Source: Alphaproteobacteria bacterium (GTDB taxonomy: Bacteria > Pseudomonadota > Alphaproteobacteria > SHVV01). Taken from it: 64,000 nucleotides of DNA. The position numbers and the translations under genes were made by a program. How positions within the stretch are numbered: position 1 is the first letter of the stretch; each line of letters starts with the position of its first letter. The stretch covers positions 1 to 64,000 of the forward strand of contig VGEO01000003.1 of NCBI GenBank assembly GCA_016869275.1, written 5' to 3'. Positions 8,525-18,672 of the stretch are shown piece after piece. Below the pieces are notes generated by a model. That model did no database searches, had not been told where the DNA came from, and was given only the letters and a program-made list of their open reading frames with translations.

Positions 8525-9217
8525 TCAGGCCGGGAAGCCCTTGGCCTTGGCGCCCATGCCGTCGAAGAGGCCGAGCATGCGCTCGCGCCACGCATGGACC
8601 GGGTCGGCAGGATCGAGGAGCTTGAACGGGCTCGTGCACCGCGCCCACATGAAGCCGCCGATCACGATGTAGTCGGCGTAGGCGGGCTTCGGTCCGCAGA
8701 TGAACGGTTGCTCGGCGACGACGCTCCGGACCGATTCAAGCGCCGCGCGGAAGCCGGCGAGCCGCTCCTCGCGGCCCTTTTGCACTTCGGCCAGCGCCTT
8801 ACCGAACCGCTGCTCGCGCGTCTTCTGGAAATAGGGTTTGTCCTCGGGGCAAAGCCCTTGGAAAACGTCGGCGATAATGAGCGAACCCAAGTTCGGATTC
8901 TGGACCTTGTCGCCCCACATGTTGATGAAGCGTGCCATCGAGCGGCCGACTTCGCCGCCGAACAGCGACGGCCGGTCGGGGTAGGTGTCTTCGAGATAGC
9001 CGGCGATGGTCCAGGAATCGAACACGACGCGCTCGCCGTCCTGGATGACTGGGACCTTGTCCTGGCCGCTGAAGGCGATCTTGTCCTTTTCGGTGAACTT
9101 GACCGGCACGAAGGTGGCGGCGAGCCCCTTGTGCGCGAGGGCGAAGCGCGTGCGCCAGCAATAAGGACTGATGCGCCGGTCGTCGGCCGCCTGCAACTCG
9201 TAAAGCGTGATCGCCAT
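8525..9217 (-). CDS. glutathione S-transferase family protein
   Basis: Soluble protein of 230 residues with a thioredoxin-like N-terminal domain (ITLYELQAADDRRISPYCWR, KVPVIQDGERVVFDSWTIAGYLED) and an all-helical C-terminal domain. The Ser-Pro-Tyr-Cys stretch sits where the glutathione-contact residue usually lies. The cis-Pro is in KVPVI, and the Asp-Ser pair that binds the glutamyl group is in VFDSWTI. The long C-terminal domain and first motif resemble beta-etherase-like (LigE/LigF-type) GSTs, but substrate is uncertain. First gene of a leftward operon with the cyclodeaminase-like gene. Confidence 0.88.
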   Translation of the reverse strand: MAITLYELQAADDRRISPYCWRTRFALAHKGLAATFVPVKFTEKDKIAFSGQDKVPVIQDGERVVFDSWTIAGYLEDTYPDRPSLFGGEVGRSMARFINMWGDKVQNPNLGSLIIADVFQGLCPEDKPYFQKTREQRFGKALAEVQKGREERLAGFRAALESVRSVVAEQPFICGPKPAYADYIVIGGFMWARCTSPFKLLDPADPVHAWRERMLGLFDGMGAKAKGFPA

Positions 9218-9591
9218 GGTGGTCGGGGTCCTCCTTTGAGGGAACGTTCGACCTTAACGCTTCCCGCGCCGTTCGCACCGGCCAAAAAAAACGACGCCGG
9301 CTCATGCGGGGGGAGCGGAGCCGGCGTCAGGAGGAAGATCGGGCGGGTTCGGCTGCGTTCGGGAATGCGGCGGGGGGATACCCTTCCCTCGGCAACCGAA
9401 CCCTTTGGGCCCGTGCGTGATATGTAGGTCGCGTTTGCGGCATTTTCGAGGCGGCTTTCAGGTCATTGTGGGGCATCGTTTTTTCGCCCCTGGCGTTGCC
9501 GCGCAGGCTAGCCGCGCTTGGCCCTGCGGCGTCGCCGCGCTTGATGGCCCCTGCGGCTTCGCCGCGCTTGGATATGGAAGGATGAATCCCG
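9218..9591. other. 374-base intergenic region with an unexplained leftward terminator
   Basis: The region separates the divergent GST and O-methyltransferase genes. It holds a strong leftward hairpin terminator (listed separately). It also has three copies of a GCCGCGCTTG element at 9511, 9533 and 9561, the first two followed by a related CCCTGCGGC stretch. A weak leftward 49-codon frame (9327-9476, beginning MPHNDLKAASKMPQTRP) ends one base inside the stem. I do not recognise a protein or RNA family. A short leftward transcript, either a small RNA or a leader with small peptide, is the simplest reading of the terminator. Confidence 0.4.
9284..9328 (-). terminator. strong rho-independent terminator, leftward
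   Basis: An 11-base perfect stem (GACGCCGGCTC at 9293-9303 with GAGCCGGCGTC at 9318-9328) is followed on the minus strand by eight T residues (the A-run at 9284-9291). It lies upstream of the GST start. No recognised leftward gene feeds into it. Confidence 0.8.
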
Positions 9592-10299
9592 ATGTCGAGC
9601 CGCACCCTGAACCTCCCGGAAGCGCTCTCCAACTATGTCCGCGACGTCGCCGTCCGCGAGCCCGAGATCCTCGCCAAGCTCCGGGCCGAGACCCAGAACG
9701 TCCAGTATTCGATGATGCAGATCACGCCCGAGCAGGGCGCTCTGATGCGGCTGTTGATCGAGTTGACCGGGGCCCGGCGCACGCTCGAGGTCGGGGTCTA
9801 TACCGGTTATAGCGCGCTCGCGGTCGCGCTCGCACTCCCGCCCGAGGGGCGGATCATCGCATGCGACGTCAACGAGGAATGGACCGGGATCGCGCGGCGC
9901 TATTGGCGCGAAGCTGGGGTCGAGGCCAAGATCGATCTCCGCCTCGGCCCTGCGGTCGCGACCTTGGACCGCCTGTTGGCGACCGGCGAGGCCGGGCGCT
10001 TCGACTTCGCGTTCATCGACGCCGACAAGCCCAACTACGAGCGCTACTACGAACGCTGCCTCGAACTGGTGCGACCGGGCGGCTTGATCGCCATCGACAA
10101 CGTTTTGTGGGGCGGGAGCGTCGCCGACCCCGCCGATGCGAGCGCGATGACCGAGGCGATCCGGGCGCTCAACCGCAAGCTGCGCGACGACGATCGCATC
10201 TCGCTCGCCCTGGTCCCGATTGGCGACGGCCTGACGCTCGCCCGCAAGCGCGAGTCCGTTGCAGCCGCCCGAACGCCCGTAATAAGATCGTCGCAATAG
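9592..10299 (+). CDS. class I SAM-dependent O-methyltransferase (CCoAOMT-like)
   Basis: Cytoplasmic methyltransferase of 235 residues in the caffeoyl-CoA O-methyltransferase-like family. SAM-binding motif I is RTLEVGVYTGYSALAVALAL, followed by the acidic ACDVNEEW. The metal-binding region is FAFIDADKPNYERYYERCLELV, and RPGGLIAIDNVLWGGSVADP carries the Asp-Asn pair of the family. Such enzymes use a divalent metal to methylate catechol-type hydroxyls; the substrate here is unknown. The ATG at 9592 agrees with the conserved start. It is followed 48 bases later by the DUF2794 gene on the same strand. Confidence 0.93.
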   Translation: MSSRTLNLPEALSNYVRDVAVREPEILAKLRAETQNVQYSMMQITPEQGALMRLLIELTGARRTLEVGVYTGYSALAVALALPPEGRIIACDVNEEWTGIARRYWREAGVEAKIDLRLGPAVATLDRLLATGEAGRFDFAFIDADKPNYERYYERCLELVRPGGLIAIDNVLWGGSVADPADASAMTEAIRALNRKLRDDDRISLALVPIGDGLTLARKRESVAAARTPVIRSSQ

Positions 10300-10347
10300 G
10301 GAGGGCCCACCAGCCGTGAGCGGGAGAATATCCGCACCGGAGGTTGC

Positions 10348-10746
10348 TTGAGCGGAGTAGTCAATTTCGACCGCTCCCGCTCCGGGCTACCCGGAGTCCA
10401 ACTCCGTAAGTCGCAGCGCTACGGCGGCCATAGCCCGGCCGGGTTCTTCGACCGCGCCGAGCTGAACGCGATGCTGGCGCTCTATAGCAGGATGGTGATG
10501 GCCGGGGTGTGGCGCGACTATTCGATCGAGACGACGAATTTTGGCGCCGAGTTCGGTGTCTACCGCTCGAGCTTCGAGCGCCCGGTCTATCGCCTGGTCA
10601 AGCTCGGCAAGCGGGCGCGCGAGGGCGGGTTCGCCGTGATCGAGCAGGGTCGCGTCGTCAAACGCGCCGCGGTCTTGATCGACCTTCTGCATTGGCTCGA
10701 ACAGGCGCAAGCCAAGGCGCCCCGGCTGTTCGTGGTCGGCGCCTGA
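10348..10746 (+). CDS. DUF2794 family protein
   Basis: Small soluble protein of 132 residues. The body (FFDRAELNAMLALYSRMVMA, WRDYSIETTNFGAEFGVYRS, RPVYRLVKLGKR) matches the DUF2794 family, known mainly from Alphaproteobacteria and without an assigned function. Translation most likely starts at TTG 10348, because a good CGGAGG Shine-Dalgarno lies 5 bases before it and no ATG fits. The gene ends just before a bidirectional terminator shared with the convergent BI-1 gene. Confidence 0.85.
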   Translation: MSGVVNFDRSRSGLPGVQLRKSQRYGGHSPAGFFDRAELNAMLALYSRMVMAGVWRDYSIETTNFGAEFGVYRSSFERPVYRLVKLGKRAREGGFAVIEQGRVVKRAAVLIDLLHWLEQAQAKAPRLFVVGA

Positions 10747-10774
10747 GCGGCGCGTCGCCGTTCCTCTTCGCTTC

Positions 10775-10807
10775 AAAAAAAACGCCCGGCGTTGCCGCCG
10801 GGCGTTT
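10775..10807. terminator. bidirectional rho-independent terminator
   Basis: A 9-base GC stem (CGCCCGGCG / CGCCGGGCG) with a TTGC loop is flanked by A8 on the left and TTT on the right. It can serve both the rightward DUF2794 gene and the leftward BI-1 gene, and is strongest leftward. Confidence 0.88.
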
Positions 10808-10830
10808 CGGTTCTTAACGTTTTGGGCGGT

Positions 10831-11547
10831 TTACTTCCGTTCGCCCAAGAGCTGCAGCAGCATGATGAACAGGTTGATGAAGTCCAAATAGAGCTGCAGC
10901 GCGCCGAAGATCGCCTTCTTGCCGGCAGTCTCGGTGTCATCCTGCGCCGAATACTCCTCCTTGATCCGCTGCGTATCCCAGGCGGTCAGGCCGACGAACA
11001 CGATCACGCCGATCACCGAGATCGCGAACTGGAGCGCGCTCGAGGCGATGAAGATGTTGACGAGGCCGGCGATCAGGATGCCGATCAGGCCCATGATCAG
11101 GAACGACCCGAACTTCGACAGGTCGGTCTTGGTGGTGTAGCCGTAGAGGCTCATCGCGCCGAAGGTGCCGGCGGTGATGAAGAACACGCGGGTGATCGAC
11201 AGCCCGGTGTAAAGCGCGAAGATCGAGGCGAGCGACAGCCCGAACAACGCCGCGAAGCCCCAGAACCAGGCTTGCGCGGCCGCGGCGCTCATCCGATGCA
11301 GCCGGGCCGACAGGAAGAACACGATGCCGATCGGCGCCAGCATCACCACCCATTTGAGCGGCGTGCCGAAAATGACGTTGAATACCGACGGGGTGTAAGC
11401 CACCGCCGCGGCGATCAGGCCGGTCAGGAACAGGCCCGACGCCATGTAGTTGTAGACCTGGAGCATGTAGCTCCGCAGGCCCGCATCGACGCGGACGGCC
11501 TCGGCCGTCCGCGCATCAATTCGTGTTGCTCTCAGTTCCTCAGCCAT
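10831..11547 (-). CDS. Bax inhibitor-1 / YccA family membrane protein
   Basis: Inner-membrane protein of 238 residues with about seven hydrophobic segments (for example LTGLIAAAVAYTPSVFNVIF, ALFGLSLASIFALYTGL, SFLIMGLIGILIAGLVNIFI). It has the family's end motif region LYLDFINLFIMLLQLLG preceded by WDTQRIKEEY. BI-1 relatives include YccA, an FtsH-associated protein, and pH-sensitive calcium-leak channels; the role here is not shown. It is a single gene ending at the shared terminator. Confidence 0.93.
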   Translation of the reverse strand: MAEELRATRIDARTAEAVRVDAGLRSYMLQVYNYMASGLFLTGLIAAAVAYTPSVFNVIFGTPLKWVVMLAPIGIVFFLSARLHRMSAAAAQAWFWGFAALFGLSLASIFALYTGLSITRVFFITAGTFGAMSLYGYTTKTDLSKFGSFLIMGLIGILIAGLVNIFIASSALQFAISVIGVIVFVGLTAWDTQRIKEEYSAQDDTETAGKKAIFGALQLYLDFINLFIMLLQLLGERK

Positions 11548-11696
11548 GTGTTTGCTCGCAATCCCCAGACATTGTTGGCCGGCTCAACGTCCGGCGGTCG
11601 CCCCCATATATTGCGCAAACCTCGCCTTTTTCAAGCCGATTCGACGCCCGCCCCGCGGCCGCGGACCCCGGCGCTATGTCCCTATGACCATAGGGA

Positions 11697-14235
11697 TTAT
11701 TGGGCGCGGAGCACCCGGGCCGGTTTCTGACCGAGCGCCCACCAAGTGCCCAAGAAACCCAAGAGCGCGGTCAAGGCGATCCCGCCGATCGCGGTCACGG
11801 TCGCGGCAGCCGGCGCGAACGCCCAGTCCGAGCGCATGACCTCGGTCACGACGACGTAGGCGGCGACCGTACCGATCACGACCGCGATCGCTGCCGTGAC
11901 GACCCCGAGCAATACGAACTCGAGCAGGTAACCGACGACGAGATTGGAACGGGTCGCGCCCAGCACCTTGAGGACCACCGAATCGTAAACCCGGCGGCGA
12001 TGCCCGGCGGCGACCGCGCCGGCCAGCACCAGGACCCCGGCCGCGACCGCGAGCGAGGCGGCGCCACGGACGCCGGCCGCGACCTCTTCGAGGAAGCCCG
12101 CGATCCGTTCGGAGATGTCGCGGACCTTGATCGGCGAGATGTTGGGAAACTTCTCGGTAATGGCGCGGAACAAGGGCTCCTCGGCTGCCGGCGTCGCGCG
12201 CGCGGTCGCCAAGTGCGTATGCGGCGCGGCATCGAGCGTGCCAGGCGCGAACACGGTCACGAAGTTGATGCCGAGGTCCATCCAATCGATGCGGCGGAGG
12301 TTGACGACCTCGGCCGTGATCTCGCGGCCCAGGACGCTGTAGGTCATGGTGCCGCCGATCCCGATGCCCAAGCCGCGGGCGATATCGGCGTCGATCGAGA
12401 TGATCGGCGGGCCGCGGTAGTCAGGCGCCCACCACGCGCCGGCGACCAATTGGGTGCGCTTGGGCATGACGGTAGCGTAGGTGAGGCCGAGTTCGTTCCG
12501 CGTCACCCACTGCGCCTCGGGCGCGACCTTGACCTCCTCGACCGGGGTCTCGTTGACCCGCGTCAGGCGCCCGCGCAGCATTGGTACCCGCTCGACCGCC
12601 CCGGTACCGGGCACGGCGGCGACCGCGGCCTCGAAGGCGGCGCCCTGATCGGGCTGGATGTCGATGAAGAAAAACGCCGGCGCGTCCTGCGGCACCCGCT
12701 CGGCGACCTGGCGCGCGAGGTTGACCTGGATCAGCGCGACCGCGATCAACACGGTGAGCCCGGCGCCCAGCGACACGATCACGGCGGCGGAGGGCGAACC
12801 GGGGCGGCTCAAATTGGCCATTGCCAGCCGCAAGAGCGGCCGGCTCGGCCGCGGCATCCGCGCGACCAGGGCGACGACGCCCGCCGCGAGCACCCGGAAC
12901 GCCAACAGCGCGCCGACCGCACCCAGCACGAACCATTTGGCGAGATAGGGCTGGCCGACGCCGAATACCGCCAGCAGCACGAGCGCCGCCGCCGCGCCGG
13001 CGATCGCGATCAGGTAGGGGAGCCGCGGCCAGCGCCGCGCCGGCTCGACCAGATGCCGGAACAAACCGGCGACCGGAACTTCGCGCGCGAGCGCGAGCGG
13101 CCATAGCGCGAACACGAACGCGATCAGCCAACCGAACGCGGCGGCGAGCGCCGCCGGCTTCCAGTAGAAGCCGATCTCGGCCGGGACCGGCAGCCGATCG
13201 CCGATCGCGGCGTTGGCGAGCCACGGCGCGGTCGCGCCGAGCGCGATCCCGATCGCGATCCCAAGCGTCGCCAGGATGAAGACTTGCACGAAGTAGATGC
13301 GAACCACGGTCGCGCCCGACGCGCCGACGCACTTCAGGATCGCAATCGTCGCGGTCTTGCCGGCCAGGTAGTTGGCGACCGCGTTGCCGACGCCGATGCC
13401 GCCGACCAGTAGCGCGGTGACGCCGACCAGGGTGAGGAACACGGCGAAGCGGTCGACGAAGCGGGCGACGCCGGGCTGCGCCTGCGAGGTATCGCGGAAC
13501 TGCCAGGTTTGGGTCGGATACGCCGCTTTGAGCCGCTCGGCCACCCGGCGCGCGCTCTGCCCTTCCGCGAGTTTGACGCGATATTTGTAGCGGACCAGGC
13601 TGCCTTCGCGAATCAGCCCCGCGGCATCGAGCGTCGCATCGGCGACCAGGAGCCGCGGTCCGAACGTGAACGCGGTCGCGACCCGATCCGGCTCGCGGAC
13701 GATGGCGGCGCGGATGACGATCTCGATGTCGCCGACCTTGACGACATCGCCGATCGCCAGATCGAGGCGCGCCAGGAGCGATTCTTCGACCGCGGCGCCG
13801 TAGCGCGGGCCCGCCGGCGCGAGCGCTTCGGCCAACGGCTGCCGCGGCTCGAGCGTCACCTCGCCGAAAAGCGGATAGGCCGGCGAAATCGCCTTGAGCT
13901 CGACCAGCGTCCGCCGGCCCGATTTTTCCGCCGCCGCCAGGGCGCGGAGCTCGCGCACCATCGCAACCGCTTCGGCATCGCGGCCGATGTCGGCCACGAT
14001 CGCCGGATCGAGCGCGTAGGAAGAAACCGCGATGTCCATGTCGCCGCCGAGCAGGACTTGCGCCTTGCCGCGCAAGCTCTCGGCGATCGCCGCGGCGAGC
14101 GTGCCGACGCCCGATACGGCGGCGACGCCCAACGCCAGACAGGCGAGAAAAATGCGAAAGCCCTTGAGCCCGCCGCGCAGCTCGCGGAGCGCAAAGCGGC
14201 CCGCGAGCGCCCAGGCGCCGACCGAGAACGCGCTT

Positions 14236-14243
<8 letters not shown>
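11697..14243 (-). CDS. ABC transporter permease, YbbP/FtsX-type (848 aa)
   Basis: Large inner-membrane permease with the FtsX/MacB arrangement. An N-terminal transmembrane helix (FRIFLACLALGVAAVSGVGTL) is followed by a long periplasmic domain. Then come two blocks of three to four helices separated by a second periplasmic domain (for example LVGVTALLVGGIGVGNAVAN and ASLAVAAGVLVLAGAVAAGH). The start MAESAFSVGAWALAGRF is chosen because an ATG at 14243 overlaps the end of the ATPase gene by 8 bases. Together they form an ATPase-permease pair like YbbA-YbbP beside tesA in E. coli. The substrate of these exporters or lipid-extraction systems is not established. It lacks its own ATPase domain. Confidence 0.92.
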
Positions 14244-14986
<743 letters not shown>

Positions 14987-14988
<2 letters not shown>

Positions 14989-15661
14989 GAACCGTACCGG
15001 GGCATTCCCATCATATAGGCGAGCCGGCGCTCTTTTTACACGGCGGCACCGGGTTTTGGCCGTTGTTTTTGCGCTGTTCGCCGTCCTGCTGTTCGATTCG
15101 GGCCGCGCCCACGCGATCGTGATCGTAGCTTTGGGCGACAGCCTGACCGCCGGGTACGGCCTGCCGCCCGCCGACGCCTTCCCGGTTCAGCTCGAAAAAG
15201 CGCTCAAAGCGCGCGGGATCGCCGCCCGCATCGTCAATGCCGGCGTCTCCGGCGATACCACCGCCGGCGGGCGTGCCCGGCTCGAATGGGTGCTCGCCGA
15301 CAAGCCCGACCTCGTCATCGTCGAGCTCGGCGGCAACGATGCGCTGCGCGGGATCGACCCCCAGCTCACCCACGACAATCTCGATGCCATCCTCGCCCGC
15401 CTCAAAGAGCGCGGCATCGCGACGCTGCTCGCCGGCATGCGCGCGCCGCCCAATTACGGCGCCGACTACGTGGTCGCGTTCGATGCGATTTTTCCGAAAC
15501 TCGCGGCCAAGCACGGTGTCGCGCTGTTCCCGTTCTTTCTCGACGGCGTCGCCGCCAAGCCCGAGCTCAACCAGAACGACGGCATCCATCCCAACCGCGC
15601 CGGGGTCGCCTTGATCGTCGAGCGGATCGTGCCGGCGATCCTGCCGTTGGTGACGCGTTAG
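14987..15661 (+). CDS. periplasmic arylesterase / lysophospholipase (SGNH, TesA-like)
   Basis: Exported SGNH hydrolase of 224 residues. A signal peptide (VLAVVFALFAVLLFDSGRAHA) follows a basic N-terminus. Block I is IVALGDSLTAGYG with the catalytic Ser, block III is VELGGNDALRG, and block V is NDGIHPNRAGV with the catalytic Asp and His. It is divergent from a YbbA/YbbP-type ABC pair, the same neighbourhood as tesA in E. coli. ATG 14987 overlaps the ATPase start by 2 bases. An internal TTG near 15056 would also leave a shorter signal peptide, so the start is not certain. Confidence 0.93.
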
Positions 15662-15665
15662 CCCA

Positions 15666-16229
15666 ATGCACCGCCTGTTCGTCGCGATCGATCTCCCCGA
15701 CGCGGCCAAGACCCGCCTCGCCGGTCTGTGTTCGGGAATCCGCGGCGCGCGCTGGGTCGAACCCGAGCAGATGCATTTGACGCTCCGCTTCATCGGCGAG
15801 GTCGACGGCCCGCTGTTCGACGACATTCGGCTGGCGCTCGGCCGCATCGAAAGCGAGAGCTTCGCGCTGACGCTGGACGGCCTCGGGGTGTTTCCGATGC
15901 GCGGCCCGCCGCACACGCTCTGGGTCGGGATCGCGCCCAATCCGGCGCTCATGCGCCTCCAGGCCAAGGTCGAGGCCGCGCTGGTCGCGCTCGGGCTCGA
16001 GCCGGAGCGGCGGAACTACCATCCGCACGTCACGCTGGCGCGGCTCAAGGGCGCGCGCGCCTACCAGGTGAGCGAGTACGTGAGCTACCAGGGCCCATTT
16101 CGCGCCCTGCCGTTCCCGGTCGCGACGTTCCAACTTTACCAGAGCTTCCTCGGGAACGGCGGCGCCCTGCACCGGGTCGAGATGATCTACCCGCTCGCGG
16201 CGCCGGCGCGGGCCGTAACGGCGTCATGA
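15666..16229 (+). CDS. thpR: RNA 2',3'-cyclic phosphodiesterase (2H family)
   Basis: Small 2H phosphoesterase of 187 residues. Both HxT motifs are present: MHLTLRFIG near residue 38 and YHPHVTLARLKG near residue 120. The start MHRLFVAIDLPD is the normal one. The family hydrolyses 2',3'-cyclic phosphates on RNA and shows weak tRNA ligase activity. It begins 4 bases after the arylesterase stop, and its TGA overlaps the sirtuin ATG (ATGA), so it is translationally coupled to both. Confidence 0.92.
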   Translation: MHRLFVAIDLPDAAKTRLAGLCSGIRGARWVEPEQMHLTLRFIGEVDGPLFDDIRLALGRIESESFALTLDGLGVFPMRGPPHTLWVGIAPNPALMRLQAKVEAALVALGLEPERRNYHPHVTLARLKGARAYQVSEYVSYQGPFRALPFPVATFQLYQSFLGNGGALHRVEMIYPLAAPARAVTAS

Positions 16230-17047
16230 CCTTCCGCTCGATCGTCGTCTTGACCGGCGCCGGGATTTCGGCAGAGTCGGGCTTGGGCACGTTTCGCGAC
16301 GCCGACGGGCTGTGGACCAAGTACGACTTGGCCGAAGTCGCGACGCCCGAGGGCTTCGCCCGTAACCCGGCCTTCGTCCATGAATTCTACAACGCCCGCC
16401 GGCGCAACCTGTTGGGCGCCGCGCCCGATGCCGCGCACGCCGCGCTCGCGCACCTCGAAGCCCAAGGGCGGGCACGCGTCACCATCGTTACCCAGAACGT
16501 CGATTCGCTCCACGAACGCGCCGGATCGCGGAGCGTCATCCACATGCACGGCGAGCTCTTGAAGGTGCGCTGCCATGCCGCCGAGCACGTGCTCGATTGG
16601 CCGGGCGATTTGTCGGTCGAAACCCGCTGTCCGCGCTGCGGCGATGCGGCGGTCGGGCCGGCCGGCAGGCTCGGCTATCTCCGCCCGCACGTCGTCTGGT
16701 TCGGCGAAATGCCGTTCGCGATGGAACGGATCGGCGCGTTGTTGGGCGAATGCGACTTGTTCGTCGCGATCGGCACCTCGGGGAACGTCTACCCGGCGGC
16801 CGGGTTCGTCGATAAGGTGCGCGGGATCGGCGCGGCGCACACGGTCGAACTCAACCTCGAGCCTTCGGACGGCGCCAGCCGCTTCGCCGAGGCGATCTAC
16901 GGACCGGCGACCCGGGTCGTGCCGGCGTTCGTCGAGCGATTGCTGCAGGACGGCGCTAGCACCCGCCCCATCGAGGAGGCGGGGACGGCTAACGGCGCGC
17001 CAGATGGTACGCCCGCGAATTCGATCTTCGGAAAATCTACTCTCTAG
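16226..17047 (+). CDS. cobB: NAD-dependent protein deacylase (sirtuin, CobB-type)
   Basis: Class III sirtuin of 273 residues that removes acyl groups from lysines using NAD+. Seen: VLTGAGISAESGLGTFRDADGLW; the Tyr-x-x-Arg of desuccinylases in FYNARRRNL; TQNVDSLHERAG; catalytic His in VIHMHGEL; zinc site with a single Cys in VRCHAAEH and CPRCGD; then LRPHVVWFGEMPF and AIGTSGNVYPAAGF. The incomplete first Cys pair is also seen in E. coli CobB. It overlaps the thpR stop by 4 bases. Its TAG shares the palindrome CTAG with the convergent metallopeptidase stop. A tail of about 35 residues after LLQDG looks unstructured. Confidence 0.94.
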   Translation: MTFRSIVVLTGAGISAESGLGTFRDADGLWTKYDLAEVATPEGFARNPAFVHEFYNARRRNLLGAAPDAAHAALAHLEAQGRARVTIVTQNVDSLHERAGSRSVIHMHGELLKVRCHAAEHVLDWPGDLSVETRCPRCGDAAVGPAGRLGYLRPHVVWFGEMPFAMERIGALLGECDLFVAIGTSGNVYPAAGFVDKVRGIGAAHTVELNLEPSDGASRFAEAIYGPATRVVPAFVERLLQDGASTRPIEEAGTANGAPDGTPANSIFGKSTL

Positions 17048-17472
17048 GCGCCCGCGGCGGCATCGTCGGCTTCGGCTTCGATCGCCTCCATGTCGGCGTC
17101 GGAGAGACCGAAGTGGTGGCCGATCTCGTGGATCAGGACGTGGCGCACGACCGCGTCGAGCGTATCGGACCCCTCGCACCAGTAGTCGAGGATCGGGCGG
17201 CGATAGAGTAGGATCATGTCGACGTCGTGGGCGACGTCGCCCATGCCTTTGTGGCCGAGGTCGATGCCGCGGTAGAGCCCGAGAATGTCGAACGGGCTCT
17301 CGATCTCCATTTCGCGCATCGTCTCGTCGTCCGGAAACTCCTCGATCCGGATCGCGACGTTATCAACCAAGTCGCGCAGCCGCTTGGGGATCGCGCCCAT
17401 CGCCCGATCGGCGAGCCGTTCGAAATCGGCGAGCGTCGGCGGCGCGCGGTCCCAGTCCGCTCGATCGTTCAT
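17044..17472 (-). CDS. small zincin metallopeptidase family protein
   Basis: Protein of 142 residues with a late [11 protein letters not shown] zinc motif (HExxH plus a third ligand nearby), the hallmark of the small possible-zinc-metallopeptidase family common in Alpha- and Actinobacteria. Upstream features include [11 protein letters not shown] and [15 protein letters not shown], both typical. The ATG at 17472 starts [12 protein letters not shown]; longer in-frame starts run into the phhB gene. No signal peptide, so cytoplasmic. Activity for this family has not been well established. Its stop overlaps the convergent sirtuin stop. Confidence 0.88.
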   Translation of the reverse strand: MNDRADWDRAPPTLADFERLADRAMGAIPKRLRDLVDNVAIRIEEFPDDETMREMEIESPFDILGLYRGIDLGHKGMGDVAHDVDMILLYRRPILDYWCEGSDTLDAVVRHVLIHEIGHHFGLSDADMEAIEAEADDAAAGA

Positions 17473-17550
17473 GCGCCGGCCCCGTTGCCGCTTGCCGGTA
17501 CGCCCCAAACCGGGCGAGGCTCGCGCTCCGTCGCCCCTAAGGAGGTAGCC

Positions 17551-17850
17551 ATGGCCCGACCGCAAAAGCTCGCCCCCGCCGCGCGCACCCGCGCGCTCCG
17601 TACCCTCAAAGGCTGGAAATCGGTGGCCGGCCGCGATGCGATCGCCAAGACCTTCAAGTTCGACACCTTCAATGCCGCGTTCGGATTCATGAGCCGCGCA
17701 GCGCTCATCGCCGAAAAGATGGATCACCACCCCGAGTGGTTCAACGTCTACAACCGGGTCGAGGTCACGCTCGCGACCCACGACGCCGGCGGCGTTACCG
17801 AACTCGACGTCGAGCTCGCGCGGGCGATGAACGCGATTGCCCGCGCCTAG
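17551..17850 (+). CDS. phhB: 4a-hydroxytetrahydrobiopterin dehydratase
   Basis: Pterin-4a-carbinolamine dehydratase of 99 residues, which regenerates pterin cofactor for aromatic hydroxylases. It carries the family motif with the catalytic pair of His ([18 protein letters not shown]) and the usual [14 protein letters not shown] helix. The ATG at 17551 is preceded by an excellent Shine-Dalgarno (AAGGAGGT). No phenylalanine hydroxylase gene is nearby. It ends 1 base before the stop of the convergent SDR gene. Confidence 0.93.
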   Translation: MARPQKLAPAARTRALRTLKGWKSVAGRDAIAKTFKFDTFNAAFGFMSRAALIAEKMDHHPEWFNVYNRVEVTLATHDAGGVTELDVELARAMNAIARA

Positions 17851-17851
17851 A

Positions 17852-18613
17852 TCAGCGCGGCGCCATCCGGATCGCGGCGTCGAGCCGGATCACCTCGCCG
17901 TTCAGCATCTGGTTCTCGAGGATATGGACTACGAGCGCCGCGTATTCGGCGGGATCGCCCAGGCGGTTCGGGAACGGCACGCTCGCGGCCAGCGACTGCT
18001 GCGCTTTCTCGGGCAAGGTGCGCAGCAACGGCGTCAGGAAGATGCCTGGCGCGATGGTCATGACGCGGATGCCGAAGCTCGCGAACTCGCGCGCCAAGGG
18101 CAGCGTCAGGCTGACGATACCGCCTTTGGACGCGGCGTAGGCGACCTGCCCGATCTGGCCGTCATAGGCGGCGACCGACGCGGTGTTGACGATGACGGCG
18201 CGCTCGCCGCCGGCGAGCGGCTCGAGCGTTTGCATGCGCGCGGCGGCCAAGCGGACGAGGTTGAAGGTGCCGATCAGATTGATGTTGATCACCTTGGCGA
18301 ACGCAGCGAGCGGCAGCGGGCCGTCCTTGCCGACCGCCTTGCCGGGCGTGCCGACGCCGGCGCAGTTGACGAGGATGCGGGCCGGTCCGTGCGCCGCTTC
18401 GGCCGCGGCGACCGCGGCTTCGGCGGCGGCGGCGTCGGATACGTCGCAAATCACGGCACGGGCACCGGTCTCGGCCGCGTAACGCTCGGCGTTGGCGCGG
18501 TCGAAATCGAGGATCGCGACCTTGGCGCCCTCGCCGATCAGCGCCTTGACCGTTGCCGCACCGAGCCCCGAGGCACCGCCGGTAACGAGTGCCGCTACGC
18601 CGTTGATGTTCAT
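17852..18613 (-). CDS. short-chain dehydrogenase, 3-hydroxyacyl-CoA dehydrogenase type II-like
   Basis: Classical SDR of 253 residues. NAD site: ALVTGGASGLGAAT, with Asp at the end of strand 2 (AILDFD) favouring NAD over NADP. NCAG motif present (LVNCAGVGTPG). Catalytic Ser in NTASVAAYDGQIGQ, then YAASKGG. The pattern and the segment RVMTIAPGIFLTPLL with PFPNRLGDP are close to mammalian HSD17B10 and bacterial 3-hydroxy-2-methylbutyryl-CoA dehydrogenases. This would suit the acyl-CoA metabolism seen around. Single gene. Confidence 0.9.
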   Translation of the reverse strand: MNINGVAALVTGGASGLGAATVKALIGEGAKVAILDFDRANAERYAAETGARAVICDVSDAAAAEAAVAAAEAAHGPARILVNCAGVGTPGKAVGKDGPLPLAAFAKVININLIGTFNLVRLAAARMQTLEPLAGGERAVIVNTASVAAYDGQIGQVAYAASKGGIVSLTLPLAREFASFGIRVMTIAPGIFLTPLLRTLPEKAQQSLAASVPFPNRLGDPAEYAALVVHILENQMLNGEVIRLDAAIRMAPR

Positions 18614-18672
18614 CGTTCCACCCCCGCCAATAACGCCGTTGTCTTAGCAGAGCGCCGCCCCACATAAAACCG

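Noticed and set aside
9327-9476. The 49-codon leftward frame as a confident gene.
   Set aside because: No recognisable domain, a poor ribosome site, and composition like surrounding non-coding DNA; kept only as a possibility within the gap description.
16226-17047. The sirtuin seemed to lack a zinc-ligand Cys.
   Set aside because: E. coli CobB shows the same reduced first Cys pair, so this is normal for the subgroup.
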